Positions 47,318 through 59,038 of a stretch of DNA of 64,000 nt are shown in pieces (positions within the stretch are counted from its first letter, which is position 1; each line of letters begins with the position of its first letter). Under the pieces are notes generated by a model. The model made no database searches. It was not told the origin of the DNA and saw only the letters and a list, made by a program, of their open reading frames with translations. This stretch comes from Roridomyces roridus. Its lineage: Eukaryota; Basidiomycota; Agaricomycetes; Agaricales; Mycenaceae. The stretch lies in NCBI GenBank assembly GCA_029378245.1, contig JARKIF010000004.1:3286001-3350000 (forward strand), read 5' to 3'. The translations under genes were made by a program, and so were the position numbers.

Positions 47318-49496
47318 TCAACCAGAGTATCGCAACAAGGAGAAGAACTGGTCCACGTGGAACAGCCCTTTCGGAATCCTCACCACCACAATTCCCATCC
47401 TCGTGCCACTCTTCTGCGGTTGCATCGCACGCATTTTGATCTGCCCCCATTTCCTTCGGGTTTCCACCTCTAATGTCCCCAAGCCCATGTGTTCAAAGGA
47501 GGGAACATTATTGAAGTAAAGCTGAGGTCCCACAATCATCTCCCGGTGGTCTGGTACGTAGTTCAAAACCACCACCTGAATCTTGAGTGTTCCTGGATTT
47601 TCTTCTTCCTCGTGGGTGCTACCATCGGGATGCAGTACCAGGGTCCCGGGAGAGCGGTTATACGGCTCCGTGAGCCATTGCTGCGTGATAGACGTCCGGT
47701 GTTCTTCGAGCTCATGTAGGGCGACCCTTTTGGCAAATTCGGTCTCATGCAGCGGCACCGTTGGTCTCTCTGAGAATGGTAAAATCAGTTACAACCCGAC
47801 ATTATGTAAATAATACCTGAGAATGGCTTGCGACGCACCAAAGGTCAACGCTTGTAATTCTCTACAAGTGTTCCTGTGATTCTGCCAGTCAACCTTTTGA
47901 CACGCCGGTCCGCAGCTGGAGCGCTCGTGAGTGATCCCGGAAAACGTGGAGCTCGCTGGGTCTTACTAAAGCGCGTCTCCGCACCCCGCACATCTTTTGG
48001 ATTCTGTGTTACGTGTGCCGCGTGCGGAGCACTGATTAATAATAATTAACGAAGGCTGGGAGCAATTGAATGTAGGGGACTCACCGATAAATTGGAGCAT
48101 CTCGAAATATCGAATGGCCTCGGGGGTGCACCTGGAATCTTGGATCGTGACTCCACGACATTTTTGAACGTCTTCCAGGCGCTCGTCATTGGCCCGGCTT
48201 TATCGAGCCTGTTCTGGAGCTTGACCGGAACCTCTTCAATAGCCACAACGGCAGAGTGCAGCACGGAGGGATATATTGTGTACGTCGCTAGGATCTGTAT
48301 GAGGAGGCCCACGTGGATGTACGGCGCGCCGGGAAAGTGTTTTGGAGTGAGATGCTTGTGCCACTTGTCCGCACGCAGCAGCGGTGCAAGGATGCCAAAA
48401 CTCAAAACCTGGCGCGCAAATGCCACACCGGTGGTCTGCCCGATAGCGACCTGCAGCGCCTCGCAGATGTTTTGGACGATCCAAATCATGATTCCGCGGG
48501 TTGACGGGTCGTCTGTGTACGATTCTCGCGTAGCGTATGCCAGTGTTTTCACCAGGACACGAATGGCTCCCATAGCGAGTAGATGATGGACTAGAGTGCC
48601 ATTGCAGGCGAGGATTCGGATCAGGAGCGTCTCGTTTCGCGTTTCCATGAGGTGCTTGTCTGAGTCCGTGCCAGTGATCGTCGAAAGTTGAGAGACAGCG
48701 GTGCGAGCAGCGACGGACGCGCCCACAGACTCCATTGCACTGACGATCAAGTCCTCCCGCTCCTCTCCGTGACAGACGATCAGTTTCTGCAGGATGCGCG
48801 AGGGTAGGTGTTTCACGTAGAGTCTATTGTCAAGTCTTGCTTCTTGAACCCAGAAGTGGACAATCTACACCACATTATTGGCTGCACCTCAAGAAACATT
48901 GATACACTTACCTGCCGCGTGATGTTTTCACCAGCCATAGAGAACATTCGATAATGCCCTACGGACATGTCGAGAAACGTGAGTGCAGCGCCCCAGATGT
49001 TCTCCCCAAAACGTCTGCCCTGCCAGTCGTCGCCAAAATAGCGCGCATGCAAGAAGTCGATCCACCGCAGAGCGTCTGGGAGGATATCCACACACGCGTC
49101 GTCGAGTTCCACATTCTGATATAGTGTAAAATCACAGGCATTTTGGAATATTATACTTACCGTTTGATATTCGAGTTTGAGCCAGGTATAACTCCAAAGT
49201 GCGCAGCTTGCGGCGAGAACGACAACATCGTCTATCTTCGACTCGCTGCGGGGAATCCTGCTGGTGGCAAGAAACTTTTTGAGGACTGACAGGATTTTGA
49301 AAGTGAATGGCGAGAGGGGAGGCGTCTTGGCCAATTTCTTGAGCTCATTTATTGACCGGATCTGCGCATCGGGGTCGTCTGACTGTGCGATCGCCGCTTC
49401 AAGTTCTTGCAGTATCTAGGTGTTTCACGGATCAGTTTTGTGGAATGGAAAGCAGGGAGACACCCCGACGAGAAGATCTGTGGCATCCACATCCAT
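47318..49496 (-). CDS. MYND zinc-finger protein with helical N-terminal region
   Basis: Seven exons (49496-49464, 49415-49161, 49115-48912, 48864-48085, 48031-47967, 47915-47839, 47769-47318) give about 621 residues, all phases consistent. The start MDVDATDLLVG is my choice; further upstream exons are possible. Residues ~12-430 are helical, repeat-like and weakly conserved (WIDFLHARYFGDDWQG, GIMIWIVQNICEAL, PGAPYIHVGLLIQILA). The finger is spread over three exons: RCSNLSCS, KRCAGCGDALYCG and PACQKVDWQNHRNTC. The C-terminus (QLYFNNVPSFEHMGLG, KMRAMQPQKSGTRMGI) is a separate domain. This is a common agaricomycete MYND type, unrelated outside the finger to copies A-F. Function unknown. A tRNA-like repeat sits just upstream. 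Confidence 0.85.
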
Positions 49497-51380
49497 GTCT
49501 GGCGAAGACACCTGTAGAATGGTGGTATGTACTCAGAGTCAAGTGCGAGAAAGACACGTCACATCATATCACCGCGTGGCCACAGGGGAAGTGATGCATG
49601 ATGGCGATGGACCTTGCTTATGTCATTTTGATCCGTGACAGCTCTTTCTTCCCCACGGCTCAGCCAGACTCTGAGGCTACATGTCTCCTCTTCGTACCGG
49701 TGCACACCTGCTCCAGCTCTGGAAGGCATCGGGTTTCTTTCTCTCCCAGTGCGACCCGCGGCTTTTGCCTGAGCCACAGCAAAGCCACAGATAAAAAAGA
49801 TTTGTGCCAAATTTGTGCCCCTACACGAGACGGTCCAGACCCCAGGCTCGAATCGAACGAACTCCCAGCTTGCGACCATATAGAGCGATATCACTCTCGA
49901 GGCACCAAGTGGTACTCTCTCATCTGCATATCTTGGGTCATACACTGCGTTCCCCACCCCCGTGCACAGACATGTGGCTCCTTGCCCCGTGGATAGACCG
50001 AAGTGGACACACGCTGCCAGACCTCTGGCTCCTTGAGTGCACGTCGTTTTTGAGGGCTCTGTCCACCCTTCGTCTCCGCCTTCCTAGCTCCGTTCACCCC
50101 CCGTCCACCGGTGCCTCCACTAGGGTAGCCACAGCCCATCAGACCCCGTGTCCACGAGGGTGGACACCATCTCTGTGCACGAGGGGTCGGAACGCAGTGA
50201 TACATCGTCGATCCGTCTCTTCGTTTTATTGCAGGACTCCGTGGCCGCTCCGGTCTCGCTCTCTGATTTCTACGACCAAGTAGTTCATTGATCATCGAAT
50301 CGCCAAGCTCGCGGGCAAGGACGTGTCTCACATTATCATAGCCAGACTCAGTCCAACTGACGTTACATGTCAGTAGGATGTGGCAGATGTCTGTCTGTTG
50401 CTCCCCTTGAAGACCACCCACCAACGATGGAATGCCCGGAGCCCGACTGGACCCTTTCTTTGCTGTGGGTTGAATGTATCAACTTTCAAGGCCCGGTGTC
50501 ACCACGCTCATCTCAACCAAGACCAACCTCCGATGGATCACCGGCATTCTTCCAACAACAAGCAGGGTATGTATGCTTTGTTCACACTCAAGTATGCCCA
50601 CCCCAGGTGAGATGACTCCGTTCGAATCGGGGTTGGCCTGATGGTAAGGATCTTTTTCCATTCGCGCGTCATAATTATCTTCTTTGGGCAGCGTCGTGTG
50701 CTGTCTAAATCCGGCGTCTACGCATTGCGAGGTCAACCGAGCAGCCTGAGGCTGACACCATTCTGTTATCGCAGCGAGTGCCGCTTGCGCTCCACAACAA
50801 TTTCTAGACTACCCGACTGGTAGTAGAACTAAATTGGCACTGTCCAGCTCATGTTCCACCGGAGGCGGGCGGTAATCTGATTTTCGGTCCGTTCTCGCCA
50901 ACTCTCGTCCCGTCTCTTGTATGACAGTCGATCGACCGCCGAACGTGGCTAGCCTTGCGGATCCACCTGTCACCGTATGCCGTTGGAGCCACCGTACCAG
51001 AAAAAGTCTCAATTGTGGATACGATACTTACAAGATGCCAATTTCTGAGGCGCCACATCTCTTCGGATTCGAAATGATCGTTCGACGGAACGGGCATGGT
51101 ACAAGCTCATAGAGCCGATTGAACGGATTCAATATACACCGACTCGGTATTTCACCGAGTCTCCGTCAACAAAGAGGCCAAGGTGACTTATCAAGTCCGA
51201 ACATCTCCGAGTGTTCTTGCTCGGTCCGAGGTCGTCCATTTCTTAGATCCGTACTTTCAATTGGATTTGCCATAATGCCGCCGGAACTTGCTCTCGGGCT
51301 GATCCATACTGATTAGTTGCTGATTAGTGATCACCGATGGCTAGAACCGCCCACCGCCGTGGCTGACAACGTTCAGCCAG
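49497..51380. other. Intergenic with one tRNA-like repeat
   Basis: Core ggctcgaatcgaacgaactc at 49846-49865 and a reverse-oriented ccgttcgaatcggggttggc at 50610-50630. No exon chain found. Confidence 0.4.
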
Positions 51381-51387
51381 TATATAA
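51381..51387 (+). promoter_or_regulatory. TATA box of the four-helix membrane protein
   Basis: tatataa lies 54 bp upstream of the ATG at 51441. Confidence 0.65.
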
Positions 51388-51440
51388 TCTGCCAGGCAAG
51401 TCCTGGAATACCCAGTCCGAGCATCACAACCTCTCAAACA

Positions 51441-52009
51441 ATGTTCTTCGACCGTACCTCCTACCCCGCCCACCGCCGCTACATCTACGCCCTCGCTTGG
51501 TGCGTTGCAGCCATCGAGCTCGGCCTCACAGCGGATCGCATCCACGAGACGCGCTTCCACTGTAAGCAACGATCTCCCTCTACGCTACTGGACTCACTCA
51601 CCCAATGCACACAGACCCGATCATCGCCGAACTCCTGACCACCTCAATCCTCACCATCATCTGGGTCCCCCTCGCCATTGTCTTCCACCGTCGCTCCTCC
51701 AGCAGCCGTTTCGGCGGCCTCCACTTCGAATCTATCGGTACATTTGTCCTCTGGACCATGTGGCTCGTCGGAGGCGCCATCGCCACCCACCGCTGGCCCA
51801 ACCGCACCGTCGTCGGCCCCGGCCACCGCGCTCACATCCTCCTCGCCGCCGTCGCCTTCAGCTTGACCTCCTTTGGAATCTTCACATTGGTGGCCGCCTC
51901 GCTCTTGATGGAGTACAGCGCGCTCTATGCGGCGTCGAACACCCTCCCAACTTACAGTGGTGCCGCGCGCAACGAGAAGGGCCCCAATCCCAACCCCGCG
52001 ATTGCCTGA
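51441..52009 (+). CDS. Four-helix membrane protein, MARVEL-like
   Basis: Exons 51441-51561 and 51615-52009 give 171 residues. Four hydrophobic segments: YIYALAWCVAAIELGL (~residues 14-29), LLTTSILTIIWVPLAIVF (~48-65), FVLWTMWLVGGAIA (~86-100) and ILLAAVAFSLTSFGIFTLVAA (~118-138). Short polar loops and a cytosolic-looking tail GAARNEKGPNPNPAIA follow. This matches the MARVEL-type topology of small fungal membrane proteins (Nce102-like), which organise plasma-membrane domains. Assignment rests on topology, not on a signature motif, so 'unknown four-TM protein' is the safe reading. Confidence 0.75.
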
Positions 52010-52856
52010 AGAGTAGAATGGGTTTCACTATGCGTATGTGAGCTGCTGCTGTCATAGTCCACTGAACTGACGACCGTCGTTTCAGATCTCCTCCTTTCCT
52101 CGCCTTTTGAAGGCAGCGTCTAAAACCGATTTTTCTGCTTCGTTGTAATCAATGGCGAGTTAGAATTGGATCGCCTTTTTGCCACAGTATACCTACCGTA
52201 TTCGCTGTTTTGTAATTTGTCAATGTAATATTTGCATCTGTTCAAGTATGAGGACGGATACGCAGTCACAAAGAGCGCGCACCAGTATTCCAGTGATCAG
52301 ACTCCGTTCTACCCGGGTTTGGGTGGTTTGACGAAGCTGACTGCAGTTGTTACCATACCCTAGATAATGTTCTTACAGTGCAGCTGGGTAAATCGGCGTG
52401 TATTCACTGCGCAGCGACCACGGAGAAGAGTGAACAATCGTACGCAAGCCAGCAAGCGAAGCATTTGACTCACGGCCGTAGTCTGTTCGATTCGGGCTGG
52501 CCCAATGTGTGGGCCACACAGATCGCCTCGTTTTTAGCAATGCACACATCACGAGATTGTTCAAGACCTGGAGTCACGTCGTTGTTGAAGTGTGCTTATA
52601 TCCATCCAGAACTACTACACCACCACCAATGCCTGCCCCTCGATGTCAGCGTCAAGTGTCCAGACAAAGAAGCGACCCACCGTACGATATAACTCGTGAT
52701 TATCATTCGTTCACGTCTTCGTCCAAACCCCTTTTGTATGGAAACTCTTGACCCGCCCCACTTAGACAATAAAACCGATGCACTGTCCATAGGGAATTCA
52801 ATCAGGCGTGGGTAACAGAACTTACTTCGACGGGCTAAACCTCGACCCTTTATTAT
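52010..52856. other. Intergenic, no gene seen
   Basis: One tRNA-like ctgttcgattcgggctggcc at 52481-52500. Otherwise the 3' flanks of two convergent genes. Confidence 0.4.
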
Positions 52857-53640
52857 TTACTTGACATCCCACCCACGAAACGTGGCACGGACCACCGAGC
52901 GGCTATCGCGACCCTGGCCACCGAGGGCGTCGAGTAGTTTGTCGTTGTTCGGAACAGAGTCATCCTTCTTGGTGGCAGGTACGCCTTCGAGGAGCTCCTC
53001 AAGCAACTCGATAAAAGACTCGGAATACTCGAGGGTGCTGAAGAAAGAAGAAAAGACCTTAATTTCACAGATAGACAAGCACGAGACAGTGCACGCACCT
53101 CAGGGAATCCCAGGATATATCCTTCAAGACCGACTCCGACTCCGCGGGAGGTAGTTCGTGTTTCCGAGCCAAGGCGAGGAATTCGCGTAGTAGGCTAGGG
53201 TAAACGCGTGAGCACGTGATGGCAATGGGACTTTGATGGAGGACGGTACCTGTCAAGCGACACTGTATTCTCGTCAGAGAGTTGCTGGGATGGAAGATAG
53301 CTAAAGGGAGATATGCGTGGGCGAAGGGATGGAGTGAAATGACGTCGAGGACAGACCTTTCGCGGTGCGACGACGTCGAGTTGCGCTGGGGAGATGACAG
53401 GGTGGCTGGCTGAGGGGACTGGCAGGTGCTGCGAGGTGGATTCAGCGGCCGAGAACATTTGGCAAGGAGAATAAGACAGACTCACTTTGTGGATGTCGTT
53501 TGCTCCAGGACGCCGTTTGGAGTGTCGGCGCTGGAATCCGGCGCAGAGATTTTGGGGGAGTATGGATGCATGTATTTCCAGAAAAGAGGGAGGGAGATGA
53601 GGGTGTAGAAGGCGCACCCCGCTACTGGGATGAGCGAGAG
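52857..53640 (-). CDS. Unidentified acidic helical protein
   Basis: Exons that join in frame on the minus strand: upstream part to 53486, then 53385-53357, 53300-53250, 53194-53099 and 53037-52857. They read SYLPSQQLSDENTVSLDS, LLREFLALARKHELPPAESE, then YSESFIELLEELLEGVPATK and end VVRATFRGWDVK. The C-terminal half is acidic and probably helical. The 5' exon is uncertain because two frames are open around 53490-53640, one giving a hydrophobic FYTLISLPLFWKY and the other a basic RRHSKRRPGAND that joins in phase. I found no ATG that resolves this. No family recognised. Confidence 0.45.
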
Positions 53641-53816
53641 AGGAAGAGAGGACGCGTGATCAAGATCAGCAAGAGCAAATTGTACAAAAAGCGAATCTGC
53701 AAGCTATCTTTAGCCATTCTACGCACGCGAGAGTCTGGGCCTTGCTGATTACCTTCATTGGGAGCGGAGAAGACTAGCAGAAAGCCGTCTCGCCCACATT
53801 CCACGTCGTCAAGACT

Positions 53817-54808
53817 TCATGGTGAAGTGATGCTCGCGTCCTCTTCCATAATATATTGAAGCCCTGAAAAAAGTCCCGAATTTTCAGCGAGGCAACGAGA
53901 AACGGAGGCAAGCTTACTGTCTATTTCCCCGCTCTTGCGTTTGGCAATAAAGTCCTCGGCTCGCGACCAAAATTCCACACCCGTCAGCGCACCCATGCGC
54001 CAATCTCGAGCGCCGTTGTCATGACACATTTGCACGAATCGCACGTCCTCCCGCAGGTCGCACAGCACGGGAAAATTTTCCGTGCTGTCGAAGTCACGCG
54101 AGTCGGTTTTGTATAGTAAAACCCGCAGAGTTGTGCATGCCCCGAGTAAGGAAGGACAGAGATCCAGAAATTCCGAGTCCTCTGCCGCAAATGCCAGGTG
54201 GGTGAGGGTCCGTATCTGGGCAAAAGCCTGCCAGATCTCGGCGTGTTTGTCTGTCGTCACTGACAAAACTTCAATGTGTGTCACCCTGGAAAGTATGGGG
54301 AGAGTCAACAGGTCTTCTAGACCTAAAAGATCGTGGACGTAAGTGTGGAGACGTTTCGGGGACACCGATCCGATGGCGTGTAACAGTGAATCCGTGGGGT
54401 TGAATCGCATAGACACCCAGAGATTCTCGACCCGCGCGGCAGCGGAAATGAAAGATTCGGCGGCATCATGGGGAAGCCAATGGAGCCAAAGGTTCCGGAC
54501 AGAGTTTTTGAGAACGTCAGTCGGCATGGCCGATGCGCGAGTGAAGTGGCGATCATCGACGAATGGATACCCCTGCTCCAATTTCCAGTTGGTTCCCATT
54601 AGCATGAGGACTCGGTACAGGAAAGGTTCGACCCTGTAAAATCGTGTTATGTAGCTCCAAATGCGTGACTATCAATTTTTTACCATATTTTCACTCGCCA
54701 GGCTACAAGCATGAGGCTCGGGACACACAGAGGGTCCGTGTATGCCGCTTGCTCAAATATCTCTCGTTCGAGCTCCAACGGAAGGGTAGACGGGCCAGAT
54801 TGAGCCAT
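53817..54808 (-). CDS. F-box-like protein of the LPxExE..RVKxW family
   Basis: Exons 54808-54684, 54633-53918 and 53863-53817, with introns of 50 and 54 bp. It opens MAQSGPSTLPLELEREIFEQ, then LMLVAWRVKIW, where the intron splits the Trp codon exactly as in 44098-45040, followed by VEPFLYRVLML. The body has leucine-rich-like strands (VENLWVSMRF, LTHLAFAAED, LRVLLYKTDS) and GALTGVEFWSRAEDFI near the end. Shared intron position and termini show common ancestry with 44098-45040, but the middle has diverged. The last exon adds about 15 residues after an intron and could instead be read through to a nearby stop. Confidence 0.8.
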
Positions 54809-54980
54809 TGGGAGGGAAGTGACGTGGCGGTATCAGAGCAGGAAGTCGTTGATCCGCCTTATGATCGGCTTTCTCATACTGACCAAGTGCCGACGTCCGA
54901 CGCAGTCAGTTGTGCAGGACTTCCGAGTCCGTAGTATAAATCAACCATACTCGGAAGACTCGAGACACCCTCATGTCCTA

Positions 54981-55551
54981 GGATAATTCTATTTGGCACC
55001 CCCCGTTCTTTGGCACGGGTGGGTTGCCACAGATTGGCAACCCCAAGTTTAGGTAATTGCGATAACATGCCATCACACGCGGCGAACCAAGTGAATCTGC
55101 CGGCCGATATGATATTTACTACATCTCCTGTAGGCATCCGTCCAATTTCATGTTGAGTTTTTTTCTGAGTCAATGGAATGGGAGGTAAGTTGTTATTTAT
55201 GATTCAAGTCCAGGGGCAAAGCAGATGCATTCGTCGAGACGATGCCGAGACAATCAATGTGATCAAACACATTGATTTGCGTGTCTATTGGTGGTATCTC
55301 GGTCCTGAAGCACGCGGGGTCCAGGTTGGGCATTGGATGACTTCGAAATGTGAATTGATTTGCTTTTTGGTGTCTACAGTTTACAATGAATACACGGCCC
55401 GGACTAAGAACTTGCTAAGAACTAACTGAGAGGCTTTGATGGCCGTGATGGCCTTGATGATATTCAACCCATGAGGGAGTTGCCAAATAGAACTTTGTTA
55501 TTTAGCAACCCCCGTACAGCTGGCACGGGGGTTGCCAAATAGAATTATCCC
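54981..55551. mobile_element. Non-autonomous MULE-like element (571 bp)
   Basis: Inverted ends ggataattctatttggca / tgccaaatagaattatcc are flanked by an exact 9-bp duplication catgtccta (54972-54980 and 55552-55560). Nine-bp duplications point to the Mutator-like superfamily. Next to the right end gcaacccccgt and acgggggttgc form a hairpin. No transposase frame. Confidence 0.88.
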
Positions 55552-55674
55552 ATGTCCTAACCGCTATATCCAGGGGCAATTACATTCAAATCGGTATACA
55601 TCCGGCCGGTACGGTAGACAGGCTGCATGAGCGCTCATTTATCCAGTTGGATCTCATGTCAAAGCTCCTGGTTG

Positions 55675-55681
55675 TATAAAA
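55675..55681 (+). promoter_or_regulatory. TATA box of the cysteine-rich peptide gene
   Basis: tataaaa lies 51 bp upstream of the ATG at 55733, matching the spacing seen for glyoxal oxidase. Confidence 0.75.
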
Positions 55682-55732
55682 GGTATCTAGAACCTCGAGG
55701 AGTCAGAGACAAATCGCTAACCTCACACAAAA

Positions 55733-56088
55733 ATGAAGCTAGTAAGCCACCTTGAAGATGTTCCCCTCATACAAGGCAGTAACCCGTCGGATCAGCTTGT
55801 GTTCTTGTTCTTCGTCGCAGGGGTCACCGCAGTCCCAGCCGAAATTTTGCAGCGCGAGGTGGGGAGCATTCTTCCTCATCATGGCCCGAACGTTATGCTG
55901 ACAGTAAGCAGCCCGGTGTCGCCCTGCCTTCCGGTATCATTCATTGCGACGCTGCCTGTCGTGCCGTCAATTGTGTAAGTGCTAAGTGCTCACCGGCCAA
56001 GATCCACTAAATGAACATGATCCAGGGAGATCGCCCAGTAACCGGTCGGGATTGCTTCGGCAACCCATGTACTTGCGGAGAGCTCTAG
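55733..56088 (+). CDS. Small secreted cysteine-rich peptide, defensin-like spacing
   Basis: Four exons: 55733-55741, 55796-55858, 55912-55974 and 56026-56088, separated by GT-AG introns of 54, 53 and 51 bp, all phase 0. Each of the last three exons is exactly 63 nt. The product is 65 residues: a signal peptide (MKLLVFLFFVAGVTAVPA), a short linker, and a C-terminal region with six cysteines spaced C-x3-C-x4-C-x9-C-x4-C-x1-C. The CxxxC and CxC pair recalls the cysteine-stabilised alpha/beta fold of fungal defensins, although the canonical first Cys is not in the usual place. Intron 1 is a multiple of three and stays open, so a naive 81-codon ORF (55733-55978) hides the real structure. Antimicrobial or signalling roles are inference only. 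The TATA box supports a real gene. Confidence 0.72.
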
Positions 56089-58962
56089 TCGTCGTAGCAG
56101 ATTGATTCAGTTGAGATACTTTTGAAGTAAAAAGATCCTGAGTTATGCACTCGGGAGCTCAAAGACCGGAGCTCGAGATACATTGAAGTTGGACGTGTGT
56201 CGGACGGTGCTGAAGCTTACATAGCGTGAAGCGCTTCCACTCTTGACAGCTTGAACTCGTGTAGCAGAAAATCCCCAAACTCACAGCACCACTCATTTAC
56301 CGCCCGTCAGTCGAAACTGCCGGATCACCGCAGTCCCCAAGAAATTCCCCGCCCTCTCCTCAGCAAATACCCTCCATCCAATTATGCGAGTCTTCTAAGC
56401 TCCCGTGGTGGATCATGGTGAAAGGGCTCGTCGACGATCGGGCGCACCGGCTGATTCACGGTAGTATATCTAGATGAATACATCTTCTGGATGAGCATTC
56501 CGCTAAGGCGCAAGGATGAGACTCGCCTTCCGATGAAAGGCGGAAAATTGCGTGGACATGATCTGTCTTTCGATTGGCGGAGGAGTTATCAGGGAAGAAT
56601 AACAGTTTCTGAGACTCGGGGGAGCCGCCGAGCGAAGCTCGAGGTCTGCCAAGCTGAGGGCCGTCAAGGATCGAAGAGTAGATAGATACAGTGGAGGGAC
56701 CGTATGCGCATAAGCTGGGCAAGTCGGCGGAACCAGGCGAGGCTCGGTCGCGCGGACAGCTGGTGAGTCTAAGCCGAGGCGCACGATTGATGGCAGAGGC
56801 ATAGAACCGAGCACACAACCGGAGATGAGCTGTGAGCTCACGGAGGCAGCCTTAAGATAAAAATGGGCACCCTGGGATTCTTTTTCATAATACATGACCT
56901 CGGTTCGAACGATGACCGGCATTCCCATCGGCCCAAGTTTCACAGAGTTGGATCCTGCGACTATGGCCTCGATTTCGCATGGGTAGAATACGGAATCCTG
57001 GACTTCAAACCTGTCACTGCATTCCGCACCCGTGTAGGCAAGGCTGTGTGTAGCTGTGCCCACGTGTGCCTACCCCATTAGGCACACCATTTTGGGCTGT
57101 GCCTAGGTGAGTTCGTCGAAACTCTGCCTAGCTGTGCCTACCCTCTGCCTACACTGTGCCTACATCGGTCGGCACCCAAGTGCCAGCTGTGTCTCCCTCT
57201 GGCCTCCTCATCCAACCTCCCCAACCGCCCGCGCCTCGACCACCGAGCCATACTTAATAGACACATGTCGCCTGTGTGAATCTTGAAAGTTAATTCATGA
57301 TTTGCGTCGGCGCGAGCTGATCTTCGGCGTCCTCGTCGCGCTGCCAGAAAATGTTCTTGCTGTTGAGGTTCGGAGTATCGGAAGGTATCCCAGCCATGAG
57401 GGTTGGACTAGTGGGGCCTGGCGAGGAGGTGACGACGAGCTGAAGAAAGCGGGATGTCGCCGAGTTCAGGTCGCCGTGATGGCTCCCATGGCAAGTCAGA
57501 TGCATATCAAACGCATTTCTCATGTTCTGTCAACTCACCATGGCCTTGCTGGAGCCCGCCTTACACGTCGGGGGGCGCGTACAACCACAGAACTGAGCCA
57601 CGACTACGTAGGCACAGGTATACTCACGCAACTCAGCGTAGTTTATCTCAAGTGTGCCTACCTCTGCCTACACCACTAGGCAGACCCTGTGCCTACCAGC
57701 CCTCGGAATGCAGTGTGTCTTTGTGGGGTCATCAGAAACAGCCAATTGTGGGGCATTCTCCCGCAACGGCGTGCCAAGCCCATTTGATTCCACGGCAGAA
57801 ACACGCCTCAGGAGTCGGAGGCCATGGCGCCGGATCGAACGAATCAGTGTTGAGTGCATTGTTACCACTCCGATCAAATCTCGTTTTCATTTCGGCTAGA
57901 TAAAACTATCTTTGTCGCGCGAGCGGGCGCGTCTGTGCTCGAGAACAGGACATAGGAAGTGTTCTGGAGGCACCTACATGATATTTACAGTGTCTAGAGT
58001 ACAAAAAAATCAATCTACTGGAGGAATTTTACATGGGATGAGCCGGCGCTCGGAGCGGCTACACACGACTCGGAGCGCTTTCACTGAGTCCGCCTGCCCG
58101 CATAGAGGCCCCAAAATACCGCCGCCGTACACACGACACAGCGATAGAGGGCTCGTCGTCCTCTCCACGCTTGATGGCGAGGTGAGCTTTGACGTGAAGC
58201 CTGAGCCAACTACGGTGGGGTTTGAATTCAAGCTTGCAGAGGCGGGGTGCGTAGTCGGCGAAGCAATGAGCGAGGGAGTCGATTCCGCCTGGTGTGCAGT
58301 GAATGAAGATGAGTAAGGGCCCGTGAGCCGCGAGATGAAGGTGTGGGACTCGCAGGAATCAGGATGCGCCCAGTTCCGGCGCCGTGGGCAACGGCCAGAT
58401 GGTGGTATAGTGGTAAAGAATGGGGTGGGGAGCGAGAGATGGAGAAGGGAAGGAAGAAAGCAAAATACGTACCAAGTCCAGGCTCCCCACCCCGGGGCCA
58501 CATTCCCATCGCTCCAAATCCTCTCCGCTCCTCCACCTGTAGCCGCCGCTTCGAATTCTCCCCAGGAAACACGCATCCTTCACAACTGCCTCCGATTTGG
58601 TCCCTTGGAGTGCCACCTTTGCTGTCGCCGACGCCGCGTCAGTCGCAGACTCGCAGTCACGCACTGACCGATTTGACGCGCATACATGGGTCGAAACGAA
58701 GATTGCTTGAACCGTCTTAAAGTGGACCTGGACACTGCTGTCACAGTCAGGTGGTGGGACGCACGGAGAGTCGGGACGCGATGAGGGAAGAGCAGGGGAG
58801 GGGAGATATTAATAGTGGCTTTGATAAGCCTGTTATGGAAATGCGAAATGATCGGAGTTGTACCAATCGACTACGGACTCCGAACGAATGAGGCGTATCC
58901 TCCTTGGCACGGCGCCACATCCCCGCATCTGTTCGCTTCCGAATCCATTCCGAACTGTGGGG
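56089..58962. other. Poorly resolved interval
   Basis: Two coding-like minus-strand stretches are visible. At 57290-57610, FCGCTRPPTCKAGSSKAM precedes a splice donor, and NSKNIFWQRDEDAEDQLAPT with stop lies near 57290. At 58010-58576 a Ser/Thr-rich frame reads ESTPSLIASPTTHPASASLN. I could not join either into a gene. A repeat of tgtgcctac occurs at 57036-57180 and 57650-57690. Confidence 0.3.
57036..57690. repeat. Possible element with tgtgcctac subterminal repeats
   Basis: Copies of tgtgcctac/gtaggcaca cluster at both ends (57036-57180 and 57645-57690), as in the confirmed elements. No matching target-site duplication was found. The inside includes part of a coding-like stretch, so the borders are doubtful. 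Confidence 0.35.
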
Positions 58963-58969
58963 TATAAAA
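58963..58969 (+). promoter_or_regulatory. TATA box of secreted protein gene
   Basis: tataaaa lies 70 bp upstream of the ATG at 59039. Confidence 0.7.
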
Positions 58970-59038
58970 GAGCTCTGCGTTCGCTCGTTTCAACATCCCG
59001 GACAAGCTCAAGTCCACACAGACACTCCATCCAACACC

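Noticed and set aside
57036..57690. Confirmed hAT-like element
   Set aside because: The subterminal tgtgcctac repeats look right, but no 8-bp duplication matches at the presumed borders.
58395..58440. tRNA-like A box (ggtggtatagtggta)
   Set aside because: No B box or pairing acceptor stem follows at the right distance on that strand.
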